64,000 nucleotides of DNA. It comes from Telluribacter sp035998675 (GTDB taxonomy: Bacteria > Bacteroidota > Bacteroidia > Cytophagales > Spirosomataceae). Both the position numbers and the translations under genes were made by a program. The notes beneath the pieces are model-generated. The model did no database searches and was not told the DNA's origin. It saw nothing but the letters and a program-made list of their open reading frames with translations. Positions 1 to 8,517 of this stretch are shown here, one piece after another. Positions within the stretch are counted from its first letter, which is position 1. Each line of letters starts with the position of its first letter. Where the stretch lies: the NCBI RefSeq assembly GCF_035998675.1, contig NZ_DASYHI010000018.1:124001-188000 (forward strand), given 5' to 3'.

Positions 1-2
1 CT

Positions 3-1655
3 TACCGCAACGGGGGCGAAATCCGTAACGGCTCCGTCATTACACCCCTGGGTTCGCTACCGGACAACGATGCCTCCATGTCGGGTACATCCATTGTAAT
101 CGGGGCTTTTTATAACCACGACGATTTCCCGGAGGAGTACCAGCGTGCTTTGTATATTGCTGACTACACGGGTAACTGGATTAACTACATCCAATTTGAT
201 GAAGGCCACCATCCGGTTGGGGTAAAGCGTTTTTTTACAAATTCACATAGTATTTTCAGTATTGCCGTGAGTCCTTACGGAAACGGTATTTACTATTCTG
301 ACCGGACCTCCGTCAGGAGGATTCGTTATGCACCAGGAAACAGGCCTCCGGTTGCCCGGATCAGTGCGGATTCGCTCTTCAGCCATGATAAAGTACTTAC
401 TACCGGCCTCAATGGCCAGAATAGCTACGACCCGGATGGTGATCTTCTCACGTACAATTGGGATTTTGGCGATGGTACTTCGGAGTCCGGGTTGGCTCCT
501 CACCACAAATTTTCTACACTATCGGACGCGCCGGTTAAATTTAAAGTAATCCTGACGGTGACTGACACGTACGGACTTTCCGCTGCTGATTCGCTCTGGA
601 TTTCGTTGAATAATGCTCCACCGCTTATTGGCAACGCCGAATTGGCTTTTAGTCAGGCCAGTCCGTCCGATGTTTTCCAGATTAATTTAAATGGATCAGC
701 CACTGACGGACAAACCGATGCGGCATTGCTAAAATATACCTGGGAAATTTACCTGGGCCACAACGGACACGAGCATCTGGATAAAAGGCAGGAGTCACAG
801 TCAGTAAGTTTAAACATGGATGCACTGTACTGCGGAGACGAAGGGAGTGAGTCCTACTACTACAAGTTCCGCTTTATCGCTACTGATCCCGAAGGAAACA
901 GCAGCTTTGCGGACCGGTTTATTTATCCGAATTGTGGCAAAAACAGCCAAACGCTGTCTTTTGACCTTATCGCTGATAAACTAACAACCGATGCCCACAT
1001 TACCCTACAGGCATCTGCTACTTCTGGTTTGCCGGTTAGGTACTACATTGTGCGGGGTGAAGCCACTGTTTTGGGAAATACGCTTACCCTGATCGGTAAA
1101 CCGGGAACCGTAACCGTAAGGGCTTCGCAGCATGGAGATGCCAGCTATAACCAGGCCCGGTATATTGACCAGACTTTTACGGTAAAAAGGCCTTTTAGTG
1201 CCCAGGAATTAAGCTTTGCCACTATTGGTGATAAAACTGTCAGTACGCCCCCATTTGGCTTAGAGGCATCGGCAGGTACTGGGCGAGCCGTCAGGTATAT
1301 CGTTATGGGAGGACCAGCCGTGGTTAATGGAGGAGTAATAACCCTGACCGGGCAGGAGGGGTATGTACAGCTGCGGGCCTACGAAGCCGGAGATGACGCT
1401 ACTGCGGGGGTATTTGCCGATCAAACCTTTTTGGTAAGAGATCCATGCCCTGCGCACAGAACGCTTAGCGGTACTTTAACTGTAACACCAGCGCATCCTT
1501 ACGCTGCCGCCATTGACCTGATAACCACCAATACCGTTGAGTCTGGGGTTGAGGTATACTATAAAGCCGGTGAAAGTATACAACTCAATGAAGATTTCTT
1601 TGCCAGGGAAGGTAGCTTTGCCGATATGGCCATTGAAGGTTGTGAAAATGAATAG
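3..1655 (+). CDS. Secreted sugar-dehydrogenase-like/PKD protein with C-terminal 3-coathanger-like domain (5' truncated)
   Basis: The frame is open from base 3, so the gene begins before the window; 550 residues are visible. The first ~95 residues resemble the last part of a PQQ-dependent glucose/sorbosone dehydrogenase beta-propeller (motifs RALYIADYTGNWI and GNGIYYSDRTSVRRI). A PKD domain follows (YDPDGDLLTYNWDFGDGT), then another Ig/PKD-like segment, then two related repeats of ~80 residues (QTLSF...ADKLTTDAHITLQAS and QELSF...GDKTVSTPPFGLEAS) like those in Bacteroidota adhesin-type proteins. The tail, from CPAHRTLSGTL to the end, resembles the 3-coathanger stack domain that often ends secreted Cytophagales proteins. 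The expected location is the cell surface or periplasm. The substrate is unknown, and the enzymatic identity is inferred from only the end of that domain. Confidence 0.75.
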   Translation, partial: YRNGGEIRNGSVITPLGSLPDNDASMSGTSIVIGAFYNHDDFPEEYQRALYIADYTGNWINYIQFDEGHHPVGVKRFFTNSHSIFSIAVSPYGNGIYYSDRTSVRRIRYAPGNRPPVARISADSLFSHDKVLTTGLNGQNSYDPDGDLLTYNWDFGDGTSESGLAPHHKFSTLSDAPVKFKVILTVTDTYGLSAADSLWISLNNAPPLIGNAELAFSQASPSDVFQINLNGSATDGQTDAALLKYTWEIYLGHNGHEHLDKRQESQSVSLNMDALYCGDEGSESYYYKFRFIATDPEGNSSFADRFIYPNCGKNSQTLSFDLIADKLTTDAHITLQASATSGLPVRYYIVRGEATVLGNTLTLIGKPGTVTVRASQHGDASYNQARYIDQTFTVKRPFSAQELSFATIGDKTVSTPPFGLEASAGTGRAVRYIVMGGPAVVNGGVITLTGQEGYVQLRAYEAGDDATAGVFADQTFLVRDPCPAHRTLSGTLTVTPAHPYAAAIDLITTNTVESGVEVYYKAGESIQLNEDFFAREGSFADMAIEGCENE

Positions 1656-1704
1656 GCAGGGCTCTCGTCCCTGCCTACTTTCTACAATAATTAATACTCT
1701 TCAT

Positions 1705-2664
1705 CTATTCATCCCATAGCTCAGCCGTGGTAGTATAGTAGGCACCTTCCCTGGCCCAGGTACTTCCGTTAATAAACCGGAAGCCACGGTCGAGTTCAGC
1801 AATTTGGGCCATATCTTCACCATCCAGGGCCACTGAAGCGGCTTCCAGGTTTTGTTGCAGACGAACGGGACTTACCGATTTCGGAATGACCGAGGTACCC
1901 CGGTGAACCGCCCAGCTAATCAGGACCTGAGCCGGTGAGCAACTGTGTTTTTCGGCAATAGCGGCAATAGTGGCGTCTTCCAGTAACACCGGGTCATTGG
2001 TTTGAATCAGGTGTACGGGCCGGTCGCTGGACCCCAGCGGAGAGTAGGCCGTGATGTGAACATTTTCCTGCTTACAGTAGTTGAGCAAGGCGTTCTGCTG
2101 CAGGTAAGGGTGCATTTCTACCTGGTTCATCTCCGGCCGGATCCGGGCCGTCGACAGCAGGTTTTTTATCTTGGGAATGCTAAAGTTAGAAACGCCGATG
2201 TGCCTTGCCAGCCCCTGTTCGGCGCACTGCTCCATGGCTTCCCAGGTTTCGGACAGGGGTACTTCATCCAGGCTAAGAAAATCTTCGGCGCTGCCGGGGA
2301 AACCAATGCCCTCTTTCAGGGCTACGGGCCAGTGAATAATGTACAGGTCCAGGTAGTCCAGGTTCAGGTCCCGCAGGGTTTGCTGGAGCGCGGGTAGTAC
2401 CTGCTCTTTCCGGTGCGCGTTGTTCCAGAGTTTGGAGGTCACCCACAGGTCCTCCCGTTGTACTACACCCGACGCCATGGCGTCTTTAAAAGCCTGGCCA
2501 ATTTCAGCTTCATTTCCATAAATAGCCGCACAATCGATGTGGCGATACCCGATACGAAGGGCTTCCGTGACGGCCTTGTATACTTCGCCTTCTTTGGATT
2601 TCCAGGTACCCAAACCAATAGCTGGCATTGTATCGCCATTTCTGAATTGCAGTATTTTCATCAT
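1705..2664 (-). CDS. Aldo/keto reductase
   Basis: This 319-residue NADPH-dependent aldo/keto reductase is full length for the family. The catalytic tetrad is visible as D44 and Y49 (HIDCAAIYGNE), K78 (VTSKLWN) and H111 (YIIHWPV). The GVSNF motif and the C-terminal cofactor-binding segment VIPKSVSP are present. It is expected to be a cytosolic reductase of aldehydes or ketones, and sequence alone does not give the substrate. Two ATG codons are adjacent at the start, so initiation may be at 2664 or 2661. It faces the preceding secreted-protein gene tail to tail across 49 bp and has no operon partner. Confidence 0.93.
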   Translation of the reverse strand: MMKILQFRNGDTMPAIGLGTWKSKEGEVYKAVTEALRIGYRHIDCAAIYGNEAEIGQAFKDAMASGVVQREDLWVTSKLWNNAHRKEQVLPALQQTLRDLNLDYLDLYIIHWPVALKEGIGFPGSAEDFLSLDEVPLSETWEAMEQCAEQGLARHIGVSNFSIPKIKNLLSTARIRPEMNQVEMHPYLQQNALLNYCKQENVHITAYSPLGSSDRPVHLIQTNDPVLLEDATIAAIAEKHSCSPAQVLISWAVHRGTSVIPKSVSPVRLQQNLEAASVALDGEDMAQIAELDRGFRFINGSTWAREGAYYTTTAELWDE

Positions 2665-2857
2665 ACAGTAGGGAAAGTGTTTGTGATAGATAGTAAATGC
2701 TTTAACTATGGAACCGGAGAAGCAAAAGAAGGTTTAGGGCCAGACGTCATTATCGGTCACCAACCCGGCCCCGGAGGCCTTGTACAATTCCCCGTTCAAC
2801 ATTTTTCATATTCTGGCTTCCTATAAAAAGCAGCCTGTTGTATAACAGCTTATCTCC

Positions 2858-3418
2858 TCAGAATGCCTTACCGGGAGAAGTACTATCGTGTACTACCCGA
2901 GCAGAGGGCGTCAGTCGCCACCAAAGCATGTTGTTTACCTGCTGGTACTGCTCAAAGTGTAGTTTTTTCAGGGTACGCTGCGAGGCCAGGTTTTCCTGTT
3001 CGGTTTCGGCCAGTATACACTTTACCGCCGGTTGCTGAAACGCCCAGAGGATTATGCCCCCGAGGGCTTCAGTCATGTAGCCCTTGTTCTGAAAATCGTC
3101 ATAGATGCCGTAACCTACCTCTACCTCCCCGGCTTCATTAGGGTCGCCCTTAAAGCACAAGTCGCCCACAATAATATTTTCCTGCTTATGGATAATGGTC
3201 CAGAGGGTAAAGAAAAGCGGTACGCTGAAGAGCCCCTCCATGCTGGGCAGCAGCATCACTTCCAGCGCTTCCATCAAAGCCGGAGGTACTGTACGGGGAA
3301 CGGGTTTTACGCCCAGCTCTTTTTCCAGCGAAAAATCAGTCTTTATGTATTTTTTCAGCTGTCGGTGCGTCAGCGGTACTATCCGGAATCGCCCGGTTTC
3401 TACCAAAGGAGTAGTCAT
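2858..3418 (-). CDS. GNAT family N-acetyltransferase
   Basis: This is a 186-residue protein of the RimJ/RimL-like GNAT type. The N-terminal strand TGRFRIVPLT is typical. The acetyl-CoA-binding region is visible in GYGIYDDFQNKGYMTEALGG, followed by the C-terminal signature AETEQENLASQRTLKKLHF. It should acetylate an amine (a protein N-terminus or a small molecule) in the cytosol; the acceptor cannot be told. The extended acidic linker between strands 2 and 4 (FKGDPNEAGEVEVGYGI) is usual for the group. It is a lone gene on this strand with 193 bp to the next gene downstream. Confidence 0.9.
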   Translation of the reverse strand: MTTPLVETGRFRIVPLTHRQLKKYIKTDFSLEKELGVKPVPRTVPPALMEALEVMLLPSMEGLFSVPLFFTLWTIIHKQENIIVGDLCFKGDPNEAGEVEVGYGIYDDFQNKGYMTEALGGIILWAFQQPAVKCILAETEQENLASQRTLKKLHFEQYQQVNNMLWWRLTPSARVVHDSTSPGKAF

Positions 3419-3635
3419 ATCAGATTTTAGTGGTGCGGAGTTTCAATAAAAACCAGTATACGTGATAACAACAGGTCAGGGACAAAGTTACAGGTTTCTC
3501 TGACAGCCGGGGTACGGGTTCAAGTACAATTTTACGTTCAGATTAAACTTCGGCTGCGGGGTTAGGTACCTGAGGGTAGATGATAAGTACCCGCTGAAAA
3601 ATAGTCGGTCTGTTTCTCCAATTTTAGGAATATTA

Positions 3636-3643
3636 TAACTTTG
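3636..3643 (+). promoter_or_regulatory. Probable -7 promoter element (TAACTTTG)
   Basis: TAACTTTG matches the Bacteroidota -7 consensus TAnnTTTG and lies 54 bp before the epimerase start codon. A convincing -33 TTTG is not obvious at the usual distance, so the call rests on the -7 box only. Confidence 0.4.
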
Positions 3644-3696
3644 GGCGCGGGAGTTAGTTATATACCCCGGACATCCTTTCATTCAATTATCTATTC

Positions 3697-4758
3697 ATGA
3701 AAATACTCATCACCGGAGGAGCCGGGTTCGTGGGGTCGTCGTTAGCTATTTCGCTCAAACAAAATTATCCTGATTATCAAATTTTCGCGCTGGATAACCT
3801 TAAGCGCCGGGGCTCAGAGCTCAACCTCAGCCGTCTGAAGGAGCAGGGGATAGAGTTTGTCCACGGTGATATCCGTAGTAAGGAAGACTTTGACGCGCTG
3901 CCTGCCGTGGACAAGGTTATTGAGGCTTCGGCTGAGCCATCGGTACTGGCCGGCCTGGACGGTACCCCCGACTACCTCATTAACACCAATCTGTTCGGGA
4001 CGGTGAACTGCCTCAACTACGCCCTCAGGCACAAGGCCGACTTTATATTTCTTTCGACCAGCCGGGTGTATCCCATCAAAACCATCGAAACGCTGAACTT
4101 CGTAGAGGAAGAGACACGCTTTGCCCTGGCCGATGAGCAGCCGGTTTCAGGAGTATCATCCAAGGGCATTGCCGAAGAGTTTCCGCTCGACGGAGCCCGT
4201 TCGCTGTATGGTACTACCAAGCTGGCGTCTGAACTGATTATTCAGGAATACAACGAATTTTACGGTTTAAAAACCATTATTAACCGCTGCGGTGTACTTA
4301 CCGGCCCCTGGCAAATGGGTAAAGTAGACCAGGGCGTCATGGTACTTTGGATTGCCAAGCATTATTTTGACCAGCAACTCGGGTACTTCGGGTACGGCGG
4401 TACCGGGAAACAGATTCGGGACATGCTACACGTAGCTGACCTTTACCGGCTTATTGACTGGCAGTTGCACAACATCGATAAAGTAAACGGGGAAATCCTG
4501 AACGTAGGCGGCGGGCTGGAAAGCAGCGCCTCGCTGCAGGAACTGACCAAGGTTTGCCAAGAGGTAACGGGCCGCACTATACCCATCAAGGCAGTGGCCG
4601 AAACCCGCACCGCCGACATCCGTTTATACGTAACCGACAACTCCAAAGTGACCGCTATGACCGGCTGGAAACCCCGGATAGGAATCCGTCAGATTGTGGA
4701 AGAAATCACTGCGTGGCTGGCCGAAAATGAAAAGGACCTGGCGCCAATTCTGAAGTAA
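3697..4758 (+). CDS. NAD-dependent epimerase/dehydratase (CDP-paratose 2-epimerase-like)
   Basis: This is a 353-residue extended short-chain dehydrogenase. The N-terminal NAD-binding motif GGAGFVG follows directly on the initiator region. The catalytic triad is visible as Ser in LSTSRVYP and YGTTK (Tyr-x3-Lys). The long insertion between these two motifs, and the segment NRCGVLTGPWQMGKVDQGV, are characteristic of CDP-paratose/CDP-tyvelose epimerase relatives. Its likely role is nucleotide-sugar conversion for surface polysaccharide, but no sugar-nucleotide cluster surrounds it, so the substrate is uncertain. A TAACTTTG box lies upstream and a hairpin terminator follows the stop. Confidence 0.88.
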   Translation: MKILITGGAGFVGSSLAISLKQNYPDYQIFALDNLKRRGSELNLSRLKEQGIEFVHGDIRSKEDFDALPAVDKVIEASAEPSVLAGLDGTPDYLINTNLFGTVNCLNYALRHKADFIFLSTSRVYPIKTIETLNFVEEETRFALADEQPVSGVSSKGIAEEFPLDGARSLYGTTKLASELIIQEYNEFYGLKTIINRCGVLTGPWQMGKVDQGVMVLWIAKHYFDQQLGYFGYGGTGKQIRDMLHVADLYRLIDWQLHNIDKVNGEILNVGGGLESSASLQELTKVCQEVTGRTIPIKAVAETRTADIRLYVTDNSKVTAMTGWKPRIGIRQIVEEITAWLAENEKDLAPILK

Positions 4759-4779
4759 TTATTGTAACAAAACACCCGG

Positions 4780-4811
4780 AGTCGCAGAGGTAGATTTTTT
4801 TCTCTGCGGCT
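4780..4811 (+). terminator. Hairpin terminator after the epimerase gene
   Basis: The arms agtcgcagag (4780-4789) and ctctgcggct (4802-4811) pair over 10 bp with one G.T pair. The downstream tract is pyrimidine-rich (ctttcttccttt) and the loop holds a T-run. It lies 22 bp after the epimerase stop. Confidence 0.6.
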
Positions 4812-4906
4812 CTTTCTTCCTTTTACCTGCTCCTCCTCTTTTAAATTCCTGTGCCTTAGCCCGGCTTTTTTTGTTATACTTAAACACTGTACAAAAAGCG
4901 GAAGCT

Positions 4907-5752
4907 ATGAAGATAATTGAATGTCCCCGGGATGCCTGGCAGGGGTACCATCCTTTTATTCCGACGGAGCAAAAGGTTAAGTACCTCAACACGTTACTCC
5001 GGGTGGGCTTTGATACCCTTGATTTCGGGAGTTTTGTGTCAGCTAAAGCTATGCCGCAGGTAAGTGACACCGAGCTGGTAGTCAGGCAGCTTGACCTGAC
5101 GGGTACCACTACACGGTTGCTGGCTATAGTGGCCAACGAGCGTGGGGCGCAGGAAGCCTGCCAACACGAAGCCATCAGCTACCTGGGGTACCCCTTTTCT
5201 ATTTCCGAAACCTTCCAGCTGCGCAATACCAACGCCACCATTGTGGAGTCGGTGGGGCGGGTGGAAGCCATTCAGGAGCTATGCCGACAGCACGGCAAGG
5301 AACTCGTTATTTATATTTCCATGGGATTTGGGAATCCCTACGGTGACCCCTGGAATGCCGGGGTAGCGTTGCATTGGGTGGAGCAACTGGCGACGCTGGA
5401 CATCCGGATATTTTCCCTGGCTGACACGGTGGGTGTTGCCGGGGCCGACGATATTCAGACTATTTTTAGTCAGCTGGTACTCTCGCGGCCCGACCTCGAG
5501 TTTGGGGCGCATTTTCACACCACGCCGACTAACTGGCGGGAGAAGGTACTTGCTGCCTATAAAGCAGGCTGCCGACGGTTCGACGGTGCCTTGTTTGGCT
5601 ATGGAGGTTGCCCCATGGCGCAGGATACCCTCGTCGGAAACATGCCAACCGAAAACCTGCTGGACTTTGTGCAGGATAAGCAGGAACTACTGCCACTTGA
5701 CTACGAAGCCCTGGCCGAGGCCCAAAGGCAGTTTTCTTTGTTAGTAAACTAA
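4907..5752 (+). CDS. Hydroxymethylglutaryl-CoA lyase
   Basis: This 281-residue DRE-TIM metallolyase cleaves HMG-CoA to acetoacetate and acetyl-CoA, the last step of leucine degradation. Visible features are the N-terminal catalytic Arg in MKIIECPRDAWQ (R8), the metal-binding HFHTTP motif, and the family loop RFDGALFGYGGCPMAQD with its conserved Cys. I chose the ATG at 4907 because the upstream TTG at 4871 would add a non-homologous stretch. The next gene is an enoyl-CoA hydratase/isomerase family member 47 bp downstream on the same strand. This fits a methylglutaconyl-CoA hydratase partner, so the two probably form a short leucine-catabolic operon. Confidence 0.9.
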   Translation: MKIIECPRDAWQGYHPFIPTEQKVKYLNTLLRVGFDTLDFGSFVSAKAMPQVSDTELVVRQLDLTGTTTRLLAIVANERGAQEACQHEAISYLGYPFSISETFQLRNTNATIVESVGRVEAIQELCRQHGKELVIYISMGFGNPYGDPWNAGVALHWVEQLATLDIRIFSLADTVGVAGADDIQTIFSQLVLSRPDLEFGAHFHTTPTNWREKVLAAYKAGCRRFDGALFGYGGCPMAQDTLVGNMPTENLLDFVQDKQELLPLDYEALAEAQRQFSLLVN

Positions 5753-5799
5753 CAGGCCCGGGGCAGCGATCTACAAAGTACCTTTTTAATTTTCAGCTT

Positions 5800-6627
5800 A
5801 TGCGTTTTTATTCCAAAGAAGATACCCGCTCGTTTAGCCAGGTAGACTTCATCTTTATCCGAACAACTCAGCAGGAGCACATTTTCCGGATCAGGCTGAA
5901 CCGCCCGGAAAAGCGTAATGCCTTCACACCAACCATGGCCGACGAAATTGCCTACGCGCTGGCCTATGCGCATTACCGGGAGGATGTGTGGTGTGTTATT
6001 GTGGAGGCAGAAGGGCCGGTTTTCTGCGCTGGTGCTGACCTGAACGCCTTTCACGATTCGTCCGTAGATACAAAAAATACTACCATGCCTAAGCCACGGG
6101 TATCTGTAACGCTGGGAGACGCTTTTTTAGAATTGGTAAAACCCTGCATAGCCCAGGTAGAGGGAGCCGTACTGGCGGGAGGTTTCCTTCTTATTGCCGG
6201 TTGTACCTTTGTAGTAAGCGTACCCGATGCTACCTACGGCCTGCCCGAGGTGAAGCGGGGTATCTGGCCCATGCAGGTTATGGCGTCGCTCTTACGCATC
6301 CTGCCTCCGCGGAAGGTACTTGAGATATGTATTACCGGCAACTCTTTTTCAGCGGAAGAAGCTTTGACCATGGGACTGGTTACCCGGGTGGTTGAAAAGG
6401 CCGAAATCCAGGCAAAAGTGGAGGAACTGGCCCGGCAGATTTGCCAGAATGCACCGCTGGCCATACGCGTAGGAATGGAAACCATTAACCAGCTGGGTGA
6501 GGTACCCGAAAGAAGAAAACACGCCTTCCTCAAGGCACAGCTGGAAAAGATATTGGAATCGGACGACGCTAAAGAAGGAATAAGCGCCTTTAAAGAAAAG
6601 CGCTTACCCGTCTGGAAAGGAAAATAA
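5800..6627 (+). CDS. Enoyl-CoA hydratase/isomerase family protein, possible methylglutaconyl-CoA hydratase
   Basis: This is a 275-residue crotonase-fold protein. The two oxyanion-hole segments are recognisable in FCAGADLNAF and in GAVLAGGFLLIAGC. The catalytic Glu position is kept in LPEVKRGIWP. There are about 25 extra residues before the crotonase core (which starts near FRIRLNRPEKRNAF), so the true start could be internal. The product acts on a CoA thioester. Its position behind HMG-CoA lyase suggests 3-methylglutaconyl-CoA, but that is inferred from context. It converges with the RNase E/G gene across only 18 bp. Confidence 0.85.
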   Translation: MRFYSKEDTRSFSQVDFIFIRTTQQEHIFRIRLNRPEKRNAFTPTMADEIAYALAYAHYREDVWCVIVEAEGPVFCAGADLNAFHDSSVDTKNTTMPKPRVSVTLGDAFLELVKPCIAQVEGAVLAGGFLLIAGCTFVVSVPDATYGLPEVKRGIWPMQVMASLLRILPPRKVLEICITGNSFSAEEALTMGLVTRVVEKAEIQAKVEELARQICQNAPLAIRVGMETINQLGEVPERRKHAFLKAQLEKILESDDAKEGISAFKEKRLPVWKGK

Positions 6628-6645
6628 CCCTCTCTTACTAGTACC

Positions 6646-8208
6646 TTAGTTTATCTGGGCAATGTCAATTTCTTCCCCAAAACGATTGTGGAATTTAAAC
6701 TCTACCACCCCCAGCGAGCTATCGGCCATAAGCTTGACCCAGGTCTTGTACTTGATGAACCACTGCATTTGATGGGACATCAGGCCTTTGGTGAAATAGG
6801 CGTACAGGAAAGGATGTAAAGATATGCTGATACCGCGTTCGTTTTGCTTGGTAAGAATATAGTCCACATTGTTCAGGATAATATCTGATACCAGAATACT
6901 GGCCTGAATAGTACCCGTGCCGCCGCAGGTGGGGCATGTCTCCCGCGTAACAATATTCATTTCGGGACGTACACGTTGCCGCGTAATCTGCATCAGACCA
7001 AACTTGGAAAGGGGAAGAATGGTGTACTTGGAGCGGTCGGATTTCATTTCGTCCCGCATGACATCATGAAGCTTCCTTTTGTTTTCCGCTTTCTTCATGT
7101 CAATGAAGTCCACCACAATGATACCTCCCATATCGCGTAGCCGAAGCTGACGGGCCAATTCCTTGGCGGCCTCGAGGTTTACACTCAGGGCCGTAGCTTC
7201 CTGGTCTTCTTCGGTATTGGACTTATTGCCGCTGTTCACATCAATAACGTGCAGCGCTTCGGTATGCTCTATAATCAGGTACCCTCCACCGGGCAGGCTC
7301 ACCGACCGGCCAAAGAGGGACTTGATTTGCTTTTCCAGTCCGAACTGTTCAAAAATTTTACTCTTGCCGTTGTGTAGCTTAAGAATGTTCTCCTTCTCGG
7401 GAGCAATAGTCCGGATGTAGGTTTTAATATCATCGAATACCTCCTTGGAGTCTACGGTGATACTATCAAAGGACTCATTCAGCATGTCGCGCAGGATCGA
7501 CGAAGCACGGTTCATCTCACCGATAACGCGGTCGCGGGGCTTGGCATCACGAAGTGCTTTGATACCATTATCCCACTTCTCAAGGCAGTTCTGAAGGTCT
7601 TTATCAAGCTCTTCCACGTCGTGGCCCTGGGCTACTGTACGAACAATAACCCCAAAATTGGCGGGTTTGATGGAAGAGATGAGTCGCTGTAGACGCGTAC
7701 GTTCCTGTTTATCGGTAATTTTTTTGGAGAGATTGACCGAATTGGAAAAAGGAACAAGTACTATGTAGCGCCCGGCAATGGAGATATCACAGGAGAGTCG
7801 GGGGCCTTTGGTAGAAATAGGCTCTTTGACAACCTGTACAAGTATGGGCTGATTCTTAGAAAGTACCTTGTCTATTTTACCGAGCTTCTCAATTTCGGGT
7901 TCCATTTTGAAGTTATTGAACCTACCCGAGTTAACTCGTTTGGCAATGACATCTTTTGTGAACTTATTGAGAGAGTTGATATTAGGGCCCAAATCAAGGT
8001 AGTGCAGGAAGGCATCCTTTTCGTACCCTACATCAACAAAAGCAGCATTAAGGCCCGTGACCAGCTTTTTAACCGTACCAAGATAAATATCTCCAACGGT
8101 AAAATTCTGATCGGGTTCTTCAACGTGGTATTCTAGTAGGCGTTTACTCTGCAAAAGGGCTATTCGTTCCCCTTTTTGAGTAGAATTGATTACTAATTCG
8201 TTACTCAA
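6646..8208 (-). CDS. rng: Ribonuclease E/G family protein
   Basis: This single-strand-specific endoribonuclease takes part in rRNA maturation and mRNA decay, with 520 residues from the chosen start. An S1 RNA-binding domain comes first (VGDIYLGTVKKLVTGLNAAF). The catalytic Asp pair is visible in LHVIDVNSGN and IIVVDFIDMKK. The Zn-link motif CPTCGGTG follows, so dimerisation is likely. Length matches RNase G rather than long RNase E, because there is no C-terminal scaffold. I place the start at TTG 8208, giving (M)SNELVINSTQKGER as in relatives; the longer frame to 8244 adds 12 unconserved residues, and no ATG is available. It lies at the end of the HU-TPR-small-protein block. Confidence 0.92.
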   Translation of the reverse strand: MSNELVINSTQKGERIALLQSKRLLEYHVEEPDQNFTVGDIYLGTVKKLVTGLNAAFVDVGYEKDAFLHYLDLGPNINSLNKFTKDVIAKRVNSGRFNNFKMEPEIEKLGKIDKVLSKNQPILVQVVKEPISTKGPRLSCDISIAGRYIVLVPFSNSVNLSKKITDKQERTRLQRLISSIKPANFGVIVRTVAQGHDVEELDKDLQNCLEKWDNGIKALRDAKPRDRVIGEMNRASSILRDMLNESFDSITVDSKEVFDDIKTYIRTIAPEKENILKLHNGKSKIFEQFGLEKQIKSLFGRSVSLPGGGYLIIEHTEALHVIDVNSGNKSNTEEDQEATALSVNLEAAKELARQLRLRDMGGIIVVDFIDMKKAENKRKLHDVMRDEMKSDRSKYTILPLSKFGLMQITRQRVRPEMNIVTRETCPTCGGTGTIQASILVSDIILNNVDYILTKQNERGISISLHPFLYAYFTKGLMSHQMQWFIKYKTWVKLMADSSLGVVEFKFHNRFGEEIDIAQIN

Positions 8209-8306
8209 TGTACAACCAATTAACTGGCCTGGAATAGGTGACAACTAAACACGCCATTCCGGGCGGAATGTGTGTAAAATAGAGACTGGTCAGGATAAAA
8301 GTAAGT

Positions 8307-8344
8307 AAAACCGGACCGCGGCTAAGCCCGACCAATCCGGTTTT
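8307..8344 (-). terminator. Rho-independent terminator after the 29-aa gene
   Basis: A 9-bp perfect stem, aaaaccgga (8307-8315) with tccggtttt (8336-8344), is read on the minus strand 9 bp after the small gene's stop and followed by ttttac. It would separate the small gene from rng. Confidence 0.65.
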
Positions 8345-8353
8345 ACGTATACA

Positions 8354-8443
8354 TTACTTCTTCTTATGTCTGTTCTTTCTGAGACGCTTCTTTCTTTTGT
8401 GCGTAGCAATCTTATGTCTTTTTCTTTTTTTTCCGCAAGGCAT
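8354..8443 (-). CDS. 29-residue highly basic protein, probable small ribosomal protein (AURKAIP1/COX24-like)
   Basis: Read on the minus strand from ATG at 8443, the peptide begins MPCGKKRKRHKIATHKRKK and continues RLRKNRHKKK before TAA. About two thirds of the residues are Lys, Arg or His. The pattern KKRxRHKxxxHKxKKRLRKxRHKKK resembles the AURKAIP1/COX24 (bS22-type) family, and I recall near-identical peptides in many Bacteroidota. Its own terminator follows, and it sits between the TPR gene and rng. A role in the ribosome is inferred from composition and family resemblance only. It would be missed by any annotation with a 30-60 residue cut-off. Confidence 0.82.
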   Translation of the reverse strand: MPCGKKRKRHKIATHKRKKRLRKNRHKKK

Positions 8444-8517
8444 AGCTTAAAACGGTTAATTAGTTAAAAAATAAATTAATCAATGGGGAGCGAGTACCGG
8501 GCAGGCCGGTTACGCCT

